DNA of 64,000 nt from Aselliscus stoliczkanus (GCA_033961575.1 CM066736.1:83600852-83664851), one strand, 5' to 3'; shown: positions 46,751 to 59,547, counted from the first letter of the stretch. Notes: generated from the sequence alone by a model not told the origin. Numbers and translations are program-made.

Positions 46751-47539
46751 GTAATGTAATGTTTTGATCATCAGGTTAACAGTTACCTTTGGGGAGAAAA
46801 GAAGAATTATTGAGGAGAGGAACAGTAGAGTCTTCTCAAATGTTGTTACCGTTCTATCTTGTGATCTGGGTAGTAGTGTCATAGGCGTTTGTTTTGTGAC
46901 AAATCATCAAGCTGTAGGTTTTCTGTACTTTGTGTGTTTTGTATATTGCAATAGAAAAGTTTGAGGTAAAAAGGTAACAGAAGGTTTTTAGTAATATTTT
47001 AGCAAGCACATTTAGTAGAAACATAGTATTTGTGTTTCATAAGTAAACTATCAATTTTTAAAATGCCTTAAACCTTGCTAGTCCCTGCATCAAAAATTGC
47101 CTTTTCCAGAGTTTTAATACTTTTAGAAATTGAAGTTTTTATTTGTATCCAGTAAGGCTATATTCCTTATTGCTAGTATAGTATGCTTTAAAGTTCCTAA
47201 GAAGGAATGTTTTAGATACTGTGGTGATAATTAAGTAAGCCCTACTCTTCAGTATTTAATTATTAGCTTTGTCCTCTAATTCTGAAACTTCTGAGCACGT
47301 TTACAAAGTATAAAAAATTAAAATAAAACCTACATTCCTATTTCTGAGACTCATCTTTGCAGTAAAGAAGCCAGAGTAAAGATCAAGTTGTACCCTATGT
47401 AAATACAAACAGCCTCCTCAGCTTTCTGGGGTGCTACCTGAATTCTCTCTGAGTTCTTTATCTCTTTCTTGTTTACATTTGCTAAGACTAATAGAAATGA
47501 GGCCATTTCTCTTGGCAAATGAAGGCTATAGCATATTCA
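46751..47539 (+). other. Intron stretch without recognised features
   Basis: A/T-rich and unassigned. Confidence 0.5.
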
Positions 47540-48650
47540 TCAAAGAGATCCATATGTTAACTGGCTTTTTAAAACAGACTTTACTTTTTAGAGCAGTTTT
47601 AGGTTGACAGCTAAATTGAGCAAAGGTATCAATATTTCCCATATACGCCCCCATCCCCACACTTGCGTAAGCCTCCCCATTATCAGCATCCCCACCAGAG
47701 GGGTGCATTTGTTACAACTGATAAACTTGCATTGACGCATCATTATCACCCAAGGTCCATAGTTCATTCTTTGTGTTGTACATTCTATGTGTTTGGACAA
47801 ACGTGTAATGACATAGATCCACTATTCTAGTACCATAAGCACAGTTTCACTGCTCTAAAAATCCTCCACGTTGCACCTCTTCATCTCTCTCTTCTCTCAC
47901 CCCCTGGCAACCACTGATCTTAGGATCACCACAATTTTGCGTTTTCTAGAATGTCGTATACAGTTGACCCTTGAACGGTGTGGGGTTAGGGTGCCGACTG
48001 ACCATGCAGTTGAAAATCTGCATATAGCTTAAGTCAGCCCTCTGCACACGTGGATTCCCAACCATCGATAGAAAATACAGTTGACCCTTGGACAACACGA
48101 CAGGATTGTTGTGGGTGTACAGAAGCACAGTGCGCAGCTCAAACCCATGCTGTTAAAGGGTCCATGGTAGTTGGAAGCATACAGTATATAGTCTTTGCAG
48201 ATTGGCTTCTTACACTTAGTGATATGCATTGGTTTCTTCCATGTCTTTTCATGGCTTGATAGCTCATTTTGATTTTACTTCTTTTAGTATTGAATAATAT
48301 TTAATTATCTGGATGTACCACAATGTATTTGTCTGTTCACCTACTGAAAGACATCTTGGTTGCCTCAAGCTTTGACAATGATGTATAAAGATGCTATAAA
48401 CATCTGTGTGCAGGTTTTTATGTGGATGTAAGCTTTCAGTTCCTTTGGGTAAATACCAAAGAGTATGTTTGCTGGATCTTAAGGGCAAGAGTATTTGTAG
48501 TTTTAGAGGAAACCACCAAACTGTCTTCCACAGTGGCTGTACTGTTTTGCATCCCCACCAGAAATGAGTGAGAGTTCCTGCTGCTCCACACCCTTGACAG
48601 CATTCGGAGTTGTCAGTGTTCTGGATTTGGACCATTCTAATAGGTGTGTA
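47540..48650 (-). mobile_element. Old antisense L1 relic with inserted DNA transposon
   Basis: Antisense L1 3' UTR wording ('gcatcccc accagag', 'catagttcattctttgtgttg') runs to 47956. ORF2-end wording follows after the DNA element, at 48185-48650 ('taaagatgctataaacatctgtgtg', 'ctgtcttccacagtggctgtac'). Confidence 0.7.
47960..48175. mobile_element. Tigger-like DNA transposon relics, two partial copies
   Basis: The terminal wording CAGTTGACCCTTGAACGG appears at 47961 and again as CAGTTGACCCTTGGACAA at about 48077. An inverted counterpart ('gttaaagggtccatgg') lies near 48150. The interior is deleted. The exact subfamily is unassigned. Confidence 0.6.
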
Positions 48651-48889
48651 GTGGCACTGACTGGCTTTTCAGGGTGCTTGGCCAGGATACTGCTTAGGAG
48701 TCATTTTCTGTGGATCCCATGGCTGGTACACCCCCTACCCGCCACCATGATAATAAGCAGCAATCTGTGAGCCGGTTATTCTTGGAATGTTGGTCTACCT
48801 AAATGAGTAAGAAACTTGGCGAAAGTTAAGTTCTTTTAGGCTGTTAACAGACCCATTGATTAATGAGTGAAAAAGTTAGGCCTTGGTCA

Positions 48890-49350
48890 GGCCGGCCGAG
48901 TGGTGCATTGGTTAAGAGCTGGCTTGGGACGCCAGCTCTGAGCAGCAGGACTCTGGTTCAGATCCCACAAATGAGGGGCAGTGATACTACCCTCTGCCGC
49001 TAAGATGGTGAACAACAGCTCCACCTGGAGCTAGGCTGCTGTGAGTCCCCGGGACGGCATAGGCTGCAGCCCCTGCTGCAGTGGGCTGCCATAGGCTACA
49101 GTGAGTGGCTGGCAGCCTGTGTGAGCTGCCAAGAGCTGCTATAAGCAGTCATCCAATGGCCTGCAATCGATCTGCCTCACCCGTGAAGAGCACAATGATA
49201 ATACCAACATGGGCCAGTGAAACAACGTCCTCCGCAACTAGACTGAAGAACAAAAGGACAGCAACTTGTCTGTTTCCCTTCCCTGGTTCCCTAACGCTGG
49301 TCCCCTCCCCCAATTCCCCAATAAAATCTTTAAAACAAAACAAAAAAAAA
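48890..49350 (+). mobile_element. Long composite tRNA-derived SINE, sense
   Basis: This sense copy shows the layout directly. The tRNA-like head GGCCGGCCGAGTGGTGCATT lies at 48890, with a B box GGTTCAGATCC near 48955, 'AAGATGGTGAACAACAGCTC' near 49002 and the GC-rich repeat body. The tail 'CCCCAATTCCCCAATAAAAT' lies near 49310, with AATAAA at 49320-49325 and A/C tail to 49350. The flanks AAAGTTAGGCCTTG and AAAATTAGGACTGT may be a diverged duplication. Confidence 0.9.
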
Positions 49351-49519
49351 TTAGGACTGTCGATGTAACCACCTCCTGAATAAATTAGGACTTTGTCAAT
49401 GTTAACTGCCTCCAGACTTATTCACAAGTTTCAAAAACTCTTAAGATGAAAGCTTCATATAAAATATCTTTTGTTTCACAGTGTTAACCCATGAAATTTA
49501 AAAATATTGGATTTCCTCA

Positions 49520-49621
49520 GGGACCTAGTCTCTTCCTCATTACTGTATTCCTGCATTTAGCAGGAATGTATCCGGCACATAGTAGGCTGTAAATATTTGC
49601 TCAATTGAAAAATGAATTAAA
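49520..49621 (+). mobile_element. L2 3' end fragment, sense
   Basis: 'GGCACATAGTAGGCTGTAAA' followed by 'TATTTGCTCAATTGAAAAAT' is the familiar L2 terminus. Confidence 0.7.
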
Positions 49622-49633
49622 GTAGGGCCTGGA

Positions 49634-50853
49634 CAATGATATATCTGATAAGGGGTTAATATCCAAAATTTATAAAACACTCATGAAACTCAACACCAAA
49701 AAAACAACCCAATTAAAAAATGGGCAGAAGATATGAAGAGACATTTCTCTAAAGAGGACATTCAGATGGCCAACAGGCATATGAAAAAATGTTCAGCCTC
49801 ACTGGTCATTAGGGAAATGCAAATCAAAACCACAATGAGCTACCACCTCACTCCAGTCAGAATGGCTATCATCAATAAATCAAACAAACAACAAGTGCTG
49901 GCGGGGCTGTGGGGAAAGGGGACCCTGCTACACTGTTGGTGGGATTGCAGATTGGTGCAGCCACTATGGAAGTCAGTATGGAGGTATCTCAAAAAACTGG
50001 AAATGGAGCTACCTTTTGACCTAGCAATTCCACTCCTAGGTATTTATCCTGAAAAACCCAAGACACTTATTCAAAAAAATTTATGCACCCCTATGTTCAT
50101 AGCAGCGCTATTTACAATAGCTAAGACTTGGAAACAACCAAAATGCCCATCGGTAGATGACTGGATTAAGAAACTATGGTATATTTATACAATGAAGTAT
50201 TACTTCGCTATAAAGAAGAATGAAATCGTACCATTTGCAATGATATGGATGGACCTAGAGACTATTATGTTAAGTGAAATAAGTCAGTCAGAGAAAAACG
50301 AATACCATATGATCTCACTCATATGTGGAATCTGAAAAACTATGAATGAGCAAAGTAAACAGAAACTGTCTCATAGATATAGAGGAAAAATCAGGGTTGC
50401 TAATTGGGAGTGGGGTGGGGATGAGGGAAAAGGGGAAGGGATTAGACAGCAAAAACAGGCAACTACAATATTGCCACTGGGACATGAAAAACAGTTTGGG
50501 GAATGTAATTAATAATGTAAATATTTTGTGGGGTGTCAGATGGTCATAGGTCTTGTTAGGGAGACCACTTCATGAATAGAATAGAGGCTTGATCACTGCA
50601 CTGTATACCTGAAGCTGAGGTTGTATAATATTGTATACCAGCTGTAATTGAATATATAGATAGTCATGGGATATGGATTATAATGTGGAAGGGAGTCAGA
50701 GGAAGTGTAATACATATATAATGATATGGGGGGAGGAGTGGGGTGGTGAATGGAGGGAGGGGGGTTGTCACTTTGAGGGGTAAAAAGTATAACTATTGCA
50801 CTGTGTTGTACACCTGAAGCTAATTAAAAATAAATAAATAAATTAAAAAAAAA
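49634..50853 (+). mobile_element. Young 5'-truncated L1, sense
   Basis: A 1.2-kb L1 3' end with the ORF2 C-terminus, a 3' UTR of about 500 bp and an (AAAT)n/A tail at 50825-50853. A perfect 11-bp duplication TAGGGCCTGGA lies at 49623-49633 and 50854-50864. The 3' UTR is the same type as the half-L1 at 16805 ('gtcttgttagggagaccact', 'tagaggcttgatcactgcac'). Confidence 0.95.
49700..50335 (+). pseudogene. L1 ORF2 C-terminal fragment
   Basis: About 210 codons of L1 ORF2 C-terminus remain open to the stop after 'ISLICGI'. They include '[20 protein letters not shown]', the cysteine-containing '[19 protein letters not shown]', and '[14 protein letters not shown]'. The endonuclease and reverse transcriptase are absent. 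Upstream of the A-run near 49690-49705 the frame changes, so there is a one-base shift there. It cannot make an active enzyme. Confidence 0.93.
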
Positions 50854-50864
50854 TAGGGCCTGGA

Positions 50865-52060
50865 AATAAGAGATGTCTATATTTGAGATGAGTCACAAAT
50901 TTATTTCTCAATGGAGAGACCTTGGGAAAGTCTCTATTCATGTTAATTAATGCTAAGGAACACAGTGATCAAAAATGCTTGAATAGCCAGAAATTAATAT
51001 ATTGTATAAAGCTCTAAATTAAAACAGTGTGGTAGTGGTACACAAATAAACCAGTGGGATAGAACAAAAGCTCAGAAATAGATCCAAGTTTGTATGGAAA
51101 TATATATAGTATCTCAGATCATTGAGGTAAGTGGTGCTTGGTCTGCTTGTGGCCATACAATTGTATCAACCAGGAATAAGTTGCAGAATTTATATTTACA
51201 CTGTGGCAGATAGAGTGAGGTGAATTTATGTTTTTTCCCAGGGAACTTCAGGATAATAATGCTATGGTAATTTCTGATGTTTCTAGCACATCAGTAGTAA
51301 TTTTGAATATTTATATTGTGGTCGACAGAGTGATGTGAATTGATGTTTTTTTCCCCAGGAACTTTGGGATAATAAAGCTGTGGTAATTTCTGGTATTTCT
51401 AGCACATCAGTAGTCATTTCTGTGATTCTTACAATTATGGTATATAATTCATCTACTTTTATCCCTTTGTCAACATATGTCTTTCAGCCTTCAAGTATTT
51501 TTTCTCATTTGGGAGAAATAGTAGAATACAAAAGAATGTAAAGACATTTCTTAAGTATGGTACACTGAAATTTTGGGAATCAGATCTTTTGTTCATTGTG
51601 AAAAGCATTTCTGAACATAAACCAGCAAGAATGCTTGGCATCTCATTACTTGCCTCACATGTATTGGTTTTTGTCATTATGGTGTTTTGATAGTGCATAA
51701 AATACTTTCATTTTAATATAATTTAATTATGTTGAATCTACTTATCTTGTTTTTTTAAGATACAGCAGAAATATATTCATTTGGAAAGGTCATTTTTAAG
51801 TGGGTTGTTTTGGATCATAGAACTCATTTTCCTTTACAGAAATATGTAATAATTATATTCACAGGGCAGCCATAAGATTATTTAATGCATCATATAGATA
51901 AAATACTATAACTATTAATAAAAACTTACAGAACACTCGTAATTAAAACAAAACAGTGAAACTGAATAAGAAACAGTTTATTTTATGCTTGAAGAAAATA
52001 GGAGAATGAAAGGTATTGATACTTGCAGGAATCATACAGTACTAAGCTGTTCATTTTTAA
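50865..52060 (+). other. Intron stretch with a local tandem duplication
   Basis: Apart from the duplicated block at 51187-51419, listed separately, nothing is recognised. Confidence 0.5.
51187..51419 (+). repeat. Diverged tandem duplication, period about 116 bp
   Basis: Copy 1 (about 51187-51301) and copy 2 (about 51306-51419) share 'TTTCTAGCACATCAGTAGT', 'GGTAATTTCTG' and 'GGATAATAA'. They differ at scattered bases and small indels. It is non-coding. Confidence 0.9.
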
Positions 52061-52190
52061 AGAGATATAAACATTGATTTGTGTTTTTGTCTTTTTTATA
52101 ATTTTAAACATACAGAAAAGTACAGAGAATGATACACTAAACAGCCAAATGCCATCAGCCAGCTCAATAGTTTGTTTCAGAAACTTTTTA
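52061..52190 (-). mobile_element. Old L1-type 3' UTR fragment, antisense
   Basis: Wording 'acatacagaaaagtacagagaatgatac' and 'catcagccagctcaatag' resembles antisense 3' UTRs of old L1s. Low certainty. Confidence 0.4.
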
Positions 52191-53559
52191 AAATAAGTAA
52201 AACAAGGCATTTTTAGTGTCATGTTTGATTTTTACTTTAAAACTTATAACTCTCACAGTGTTTGATGTAGGTTGGGTCATTTACAGACTTACAAGCATAA
52301 AGATAGAAGGAAATAAAGAGGCTCTCCCAGAGGTTCCTGGGAGTGATTTGTTAGAGAGCAGAGGGTATAAGAGAGCATATGGGTATCTGCCTCCTTGGGA
52401 ACTGAGTGAGCCACATCCTTGAGGAAGCAGAAAAAGTGGCAACTGAAGATATTTTTTTTTTCTTTTGGTGATCAGCAGGTTATATTGATAATATCTTTTT
52501 GAAATCTTTCTATTTGATGGATGTCAGAATTAGGCAGATGGTGTTGGGAAGGTGGGCTGAGGAGAGAAGATGGTTTTTCTATTTAGCTGAAAATGGTATT
52601 TAATTATATGGGATGTCTACAAATTAGGTGTTTATGATTGGAGTGGAGAGGAGGAAGACAGATTCACAGCAGTCACACAATTTACTTCTCTAAAGAAAAT
52701 GAAAATTTTCCTCTAAACTGCTTTTTAAACTTATAATACAACCATATATTCAAAATACATTCTCTACCTTTTGTATTTTTAAAAATTCTTGTAGGTGTTA
52801 AGATGATGGTGATATTAAAGAAAAATAACAGTAAACACCTGTTTATAGCTCTACAAAGAAAGTAAATGGAGAATTCATTTTAAGTAGTATAGTTATAAAA
52901 GTGAATATAAGAAATAATTTCGTTCTGCTATACTACCTGCTTATCAGTACCTATGCCTGAAAACAAATACAACACTAAAGGTACACTTAAAGGTATTGTT
53001 TAGACCAGCAAAGCCATGACACTTTGCTAGAACTTTTTATGGTTAAATTGCTGTTATACATACTCTTTTTGTGCTTTCCTTGGTTGTTCATCAGACTTTG
53101 TCTGCCCTGATCGCTGATTGCTGACCCCCTCTGCTCACATTTCACATTACTCTCTTGGTCAAAAAGAATTTGTAGAACAGTGTTGCTTGACTCTGGCACT
53201 GGCCTAGGAGCTCAGCATAACAAGATATATGAACTTGTTCTCTGTTTAGAGAATTCAGTGTTGCTTGGCTATCCCTTCTCTTGGCCTGCCCCAACTGCTT
53301 TCATTATAGGCGGTGCAGTGTGAGGCCTTTCTAACCACTCGTGGTCTTCCTGGAATTTGCCTTTGTTTCATGCTTTGTTCTTGGCTTTTTGATTTTCCTA
53401 TTGGTACTGATCAAAGGAATCCATGCCACTACAGGACAAAAGATAAAATGGTTAGTGTGTATGTGATTAAAAATACACAGAGAATAAAACCAATATACTG
53501 TTCACCTGGAATACTTGCTGATAATACCTCCAAGTCCAGCTTTTTAAAAAAAAAAATGT
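52191..53559 (+). other. Intron stretch without recognised features
   Basis: Unassigned sequence with no coding exon or RNA gene recognised. Confidence 0.5.
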
Positions 53560-53564
53560 TATTT

Positions 53565-53735
53565 TAAATTTATTTTTTGAATAGATAATGTAGTTCATAG
53601 TTCAAAAGGTACCAATGTAACAGTACAGAAGGATTCCCTCCCACCTCTATGCCCCAGTGATCTAGTTTTCCTCCCCATAATCAACCATTGTTAACTTTCT
53701 TGTGAATCCTGAAAATACCATGTGGCAGTATCACG
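53565..53735 (-). mobile_element. Old L1 3' UTR fragment, antisense
   Basis: 'catagttcaaaaggtaccaatg', 'ggattccctcccacctctatg' and 'caaccattgttaactttcttg' match the usual antisense end of older mammalian L1s. Confidence 0.6.
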
Positions 53736-53739
53736 TTGT

Positions 53740-53900
53740 GGTGGAGGATAGAGACCCTGGGGCTAGACCGCCTTGTTCATGTTCTGTGTCACATTCGGCA
53801 GGTTGTTATTAACCTCTGTGCCTCAGCTTCCTCCTCTGTAAATGGGGAGACTAGTATTCAGTCACTTCCTTGGATTGCTTGTAAACTCCTTAGCACATAG
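53740..53900 (+). mobile_element. MIR SINE, sense
   Basis: MIR wording 'ttattaacctctgtgcctcag', 'cttcctcctctgtaaatggg' and 'cacttccttggattgcttgt' is present. Confidence 0.8.
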
Positions 53901-54939
53901 TGCTTGGTGTGTATTTGCTGTGGTTGTTTCTATAGAAGTGCATGTATCTGAATATGTACTTTTTTAACCTCAGGAATACAGAGTTGAATTACCCATAACG
54001 TTCATTCATGGCCCATTCTTGTTATTGGTCTTTGCAGGGCCCTTTTATCATATCACTGTGAAACAAAACCATTTATTCTTTCCCATGAGTCTACAGCTCA
54101 TTTGGGTGGTTCTAATCTGGGTTGGGCTTAGTCTGCTGATGGGTTGGTTGGGAACTGGATGGCCTAGGATAGCCTCATGGGAGATGACCCATCTTTTCTC
54201 CACATGTCTCTCAAATTCCTCCGTCATGCTAATCAGGACATGTCTCTTTGGTCGTGTAAGTCCAAGAAAGAATGTGGAAATGCACAATTACTTTTCAAGT
54301 CACAATTTTTTGTCAGTTTTGTTACTGTGCCAATTGGCCAAAACAAGTCACATGGCCAGGCTCAGAGTTAGTGTGTGATATGCCAAGGGGGTGCTGATGT
54401 AGAGTTGTGAAAATTGGGGCCATTAATGCAATTACTCTTACACAGTCCACTTGCTAGTAACTGCAGTCTAGCACTTGGGGTTGCCTTTGAGCTACTATTG
54501 GTCAGCCTTTGAGCTGCTATTGGTCAGTAACAGGGAAGACAAGCTAGAAACTTGAGATCACCCAGTACCTTGGTGTGTGTGTTACTGTCAGACTGCCACA
54601 ATCTTCTGAGGGTAATGACTTCAACTTCATTTTCTTCTCTCAAATCTTGTGCATGTTTTCCCCAAAATACATGGCAAACTGTAAGCTGGAACTGTGCAGG
54701 AAAAGGGATTCTAGAAATCGTAGTCCTCAGTTTAGATAGGAGCGGTAATGCTAAACTGATAAAACACAATCCAACACAGCCCCTTGTATTTTTCCTCTGC
54801 ATCCTAACCCCCACTCCTATACTTTTTAGTCTTCTCCATCTTGGAGGTACTCACTTTAATATCTTTGATATATCTTTTATTATTGATGTAGCCTCATAAA
54901 ATACGAGGGATTTTTTGTGTTTTTAAATTTATATTAATG

Positions 54940-57345
54940 ATAATGTATCTTATTGTTTCCTTCTTTCTTCCATTTAACTCTGTTTTGAAATGCCATCCAT
55001 GTTGCTGAAATTCCACCTATTTGTTGCTTCTCATTGCTACAAAATATTCAGTGGTATTTGCTACATTTTACTTGCTCATTCTTCTAGTAATGAACCCTTA
55101 GGTTGTTTCCAATTCTAAGTTACATCCAGAAAGAAATACTGCAATAAATAGTCTTACACATATTCCCTAATGGACTTGTATGAAAGTTTCTCTAGACCAT
55201 ATATCCAGGAGTGGAATTCCTAGGTCATGGTGTGTATACATTCTTAATTTCACTGAGGTCTCCAGAGTAGCGGGCACCTATTTAAACTACAATGGCGTTT
55301 CCTGAGAGTTCAGTTTCCCTAGGAATTAGTTTTGTATCACTTTGTAACAAATTACCACAAATTTAATGACTTAAAACAACACCACTTGTTAGCTCACAGT
55401 CCTCTTGGTCAGGACAGTAGTCCAGGATGGTGTGTCTGGGTTCTGTTATTACTCAGGGTCTCCCAAGGCTGAGAACCGCGTGTCAGTCAGCGTTCTCATC
55501 TGGAACTTGAGCTTCTCTTACAAAGCCATTCCTGCTCTCAGCAGAATTCAGTTCTTTGCAGGTGTAGGGCTGAACTTCCTGTTTTGCTGCTGGCTGCCGG
55601 CCAGGTTACTCTCAGTTTCTAGAGCCTTCTGTAAGCACCTTTCCATGTGTCCTTCAAGCCAGCCACAGAATATCGAATACTTACCATGCATGTTTCGAGT
55701 CTCTGACTTCCCCTTCTGCAACCAGCTGTAGCGAACTTTTTTCTTTTAAAAGGCTCATGTAATTAGGTCAGGAACACCCAGAAAATCTCTGAATCTTAAG
55801 GCCATCTGATTTGGAACATTAATTAGATTTGCTAACTCGCTTCACTTAGGCACCTGACTTAGTGATTGATTGAGTAAACCAGGGGCTGAGAATCTTGGGG
55901 CACATCTTAAAATCTGTCTGGCACACCTTGAATTACTATACCTATACTTGATATTATACAACTTTCTAATCTTCGTCAATTTGTAATGAATTCTTGTATG
56001 TAATGATATATGTAATGAATTCTTAAAGTGCCTTGTTTTAATTGGCAGTTCTCTAATTCATAGAGACATTGTTTCTTCATACATCTATCTTAGACGTTTA
56101 AATTTTCTTTTCTGTAAACCTACTTTTCCTACTCCTTGCCCATTGGGGAGCAGCTTATTTTCTTTCCTGTTTTCTTGGCAGGAGGTCTTTTCATATTCTG
56201 TCTATTAATCATTTGTCAATTTTAGATATTGAAAATATTTTATTCTAAATCTGTCGTTCTTCTGCTAACTTTGCCTATATCTTCTTTTATTAAATAGAAA
56301 CCCTTAATTTTAATGTAGTAAAATTTGTCAATTTAATAATTTATCTTTTGCAGTTTGGGCATCTTCTTAAAGAAACCCTTAACCACTGGCAAAATCACAA
56401 AGTTAGATGTTTAATTCATGTATTCTTTCTTCATTACTAACAGAAGCATTGAAGATTGCAAATCTTAAATTTGCAATCTTATATTAGTAGTTTTTAACCC
56501 TGTCAGATCCCATAATTACTTGTTTATATATGCGTTTTTTAAAAAATTGAGGTGAAATTCACATAAAAAATTAACCATTTTAAAGGGTACACTTCAGTGG
56601 CATTTGGTACATTTACAGTGTTATATGACTGCCACCTCTCTCAAGATCCAAAACATTTTCATTACCACAAAAGAAAACCCCATGCCCATTAAGTAATCAC
56701 TTCCCATTTTCCCTTCCCTGAAGACCATCAGTTTCCGTGGATTTATCTATTCTAAATATTTCATGTAAATAGGATCATATAATATGTGGCCTTTAATGTC
56801 TTTCTGTTACTTAACATGATGTTTTCAAGATTTATACATGTTTTAGCATATATAAGTACTTCATTTCATCTTATGGCTGAATATTATCTAATTATTTGGA
56901 ATATTACATTTTGTTTATCCAGTTTTTCATTGATGGACATGTAAGTTGTTTCCACCATTGACTATTGTAAATAATGCTGTTTTGAACATTAATGTACAAG
57001 TATTTACTTGAGTACTTAGATTTAATTCTTTTAGGTATATGCCTAGGAGTAGAATTGGTAGGCTGTATAGTTACTCTTTGTTTTTTTAAGGAACCACCAG
57101 AATTAAGTTACCCAAGTAACTGTACCATTTTATATCTCTAGTTTCATTCTATTGTGGTCAAAGAATATAATTTGTATGATTTCAGTCTTTTTAAATTTAT
57201 TGAGACTTGTTTTATGTCCTAGCATACGGTCTTTCCCTGACACTGTTCCATGTGTACTTGGGAAAATTGTGCAGTAAGCTATTGTTGGGTGAAAACTACC
57301 ATTTTAAATTTTCCTCTTAATTCAGTATTTGTTTGGTTGCTGTAA
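54940..57345 (-). mobile_element. Several old antisense L1 relics
   Basis: Antisense L1 pieces are recognisable at 54940-55260, 56110-56420, 56530-57133 (3' UTR into ORF2 end, 'ggtacacttcagtggcatttgg', 'ttgatggacatgtaagttgt') and 57135-57345 (endonuclease region, 'ttcattctattgtggtcaaag'). At 55325-55500 an unassigned old repeat ('acaaattaccacaaatttaatg') intervenes. No open frame survives. Confidence 0.65.
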
Positions 57346-57896
57346 ACTTTTGAGTATTTTCCAGAGTTCCCACATTTGATTCTGACAGTTTTCACTCATT
57401 ATTTTTAGTGTTTCTGTGGAGGGACAGGCCTTAGGACTACCTTTACCACCAATTCTGCTGACGTGACCCTCAGCAAGTACTTTTTAAAACAAATATTTCA
57501 TAAGGTCCTTTAATATCCTGAAATAAAATGTATTTCAGGTAATATAACTGATACAGAAGTTTTAAAAATTAATGTAATATATTCATTGTAATATAAAGGA
57601 GAAATAAAAGAAATAATTCATAGAAAAGTAGGATGAATTTCAGTATGTAAATGCTTACTATGACATTGGAAGACATAATGAAGTAGTGATATGTTTGTAA
57701 TTATTTAAATAAGTTGTATTTAAGAGATGTAAGAAGATTCCATTTTGTACAAATGCTAATAAATGAAAGACTAAAATCTAGTCACAGAGACTGGACTTTT
57801 TTATATGTACAGGAAATAAGAGAAATCACTTTAAAGAGAAGTTGGGATAAAACACCAATACAAATTTTAGACTTAAGAGGTGAAGGAAAGGAGAAA

Positions 57897-57897
<1 letters not shown>

Positions 57898-57971
<74 letters not shown>
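57898..57971 (+). repeat. (AT)n microsatellite
   Basis: About 37 AT units with one ACAC interruption near 57946. Confidence 0.95.
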
Positions 57972-57989
<18 letters not shown>

Positions 57990-58126
57990 TTAGCTGAGCC
58001 ATCCTGCCACCTGTTGGCAGCTTAGCGGCAGCTCAGCTCGGGCTGGGCATCGAACTGCTATTGGTCAGAGCTCAGCTCACACTCTTGAGTGAGCTCTTAA
58101 CCAACTGAGCCACTCAGCCAGCCCAT
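57902..58126 (-). mobile_element. tRNA-derived SINE (type B) with expanded (AT)n tail
   Basis: An antisense type B copy at about 57990-58126, with a T-run at 57972-57990 as its A tail. The duplication GAAAGTATA at 57893-57901 and 58127-58135 places the (AT)n tract (57898-57971) inside the insertion, beyond the A tail. The microsatellite therefore arose at the element's 3' end. Confidence 0.85.
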
Positions 58127-58135
58127 GAAAGTATA

Positions 58136-59100
58136 ATATTGTTATAAATGTGTGGGGCCTTATTTGAAAAATAACTGTTTAGTAAATATTGAAGAAATAT
58201 CACAGCACATATCTTTTATTTTGAAGTCCTAATTCACATCAGGTCAAATATTTTAGTCTTGAGTCTTTATGTTCTTGGAAACAATGTCCTTTCAGTGATA
58301 ATAGGATTCTAAGATGGATTTTTAAAAAGCAATGCTAGGACATTCAGAACCAATATCAAAGTAAGCTTGAAAAATAATAGGCAATTACAAAATAAGTGAA
58401 TGAGTTGAATTGGTAATTTTTACACCAGATTTCTCATTTATACACATAAATACCTATACATGATACGCAACCAAAGTATACATGGTATGCAACCAATGGA
58501 ATTAAATAAGGTATCTTTATTTCATGTGCTTCTGTAATTCAGTATTTGATACTAAGTCTCTTAAAAGAAGTCTTGCATCCTATATTGCATATATAAAATT
58601 AGTTTTTAGCTTTTATACTAACTGCATCTACATTAAATCAGTTCCAAATAATGTACAATTTGAAATAACAAGAATGGGTAAATTAGCTAACCTCTTTTCA
58701 AAAAAAATGGGTATAATATTCATATCTTGATCCTGAAACTTTCTTAATTATATATTTAAATTGTGTTTTAGTAATTTTTTAGGTTAACTGTTATAAATAT
58801 TGACTAGCTTATTGTCTACACATTTCAAATGAAATAATCACCCTATCTATATTGCAAGTTCATAAAAAAAATTTTAAATCTAATTATTCATCATATCTTT
58901 TAAAGATAGAGTCTTGTTCTTACTTCTGAGAGGTAGTGTTAATAAATAATTTAATTTAAAAGTTTGTTTAAAAGTTTATAACGTGTTAATAAAAATCTGT
59001 ATTAAAAACATTATTAATGTTTAATAATAATAGTAGGACAACACATGTTCTAGGGGCTGTAACCTTGAGAAAATTAAATCTTAATCATGAGTCAAAATTT
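58136..59100 (+). other. Intron stretch without recognised features
   Basis: Strongly A/T-rich and unassigned. Confidence 0.5.
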
Positions 59101-59112
59101 TAAGAGATTCTG

Positions 59113-59535
59113 GGCTGGTCGAGTTGGTTAGGAGTTGGCTTGGGACGTTAGCTGTGAACACCAGGGCCCCAGTTCGGATCCCACATATGAGGGTCAGTGA
59201 GCTGTGCCCTCTACAGCTAAGATGGTGGACAACAGCTCTACCTGGAGCTGGGCAGCCGTGAGTCGCCGGCGAGCACATAGGCTGCAGTGGACTGCCATAA
59301 GCTACCATGAGTGGCCAGTGTGAGTGGCCTGCAGCTGGCATGAGCTGTCGTGAGCCTCCATGAATGGCTGTCCAGAGGCCGGCGACTGATCTGCCTCACC
59401 AGAAAGAGTGCAATGACAGTACCAACATGGGTCAAGGCAGCGAGGTCCTCCACAACTAGACTGAAGAACAAAAGGACAACTTGTCTGTTCCCCTTCCCGA
59501 ATTCCCCAATAAAATCTTTAAAAAAAAATTTTTTT
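59113..59535 (+). mobile_element. Long composite tRNA-derived SINE, sense
   Basis: A sense copy with a diverged head (GGGCTGGTCGAGTTGGTTAG), a shortened body, and the shared tail 'CCGAATTCCCCAATAAAATC'. AATAAA lies at 59508-59513 on the NARS2 sense strand, about 370 bp before the next exon. Flanks TAAGAGATTCTG (59101-59112) and TAAGCAATTCTG (59536-59547) are a slightly diverged duplication. Confidence 0.9.
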
Positions 59536-59547
59536 TAAGCAATTCTG

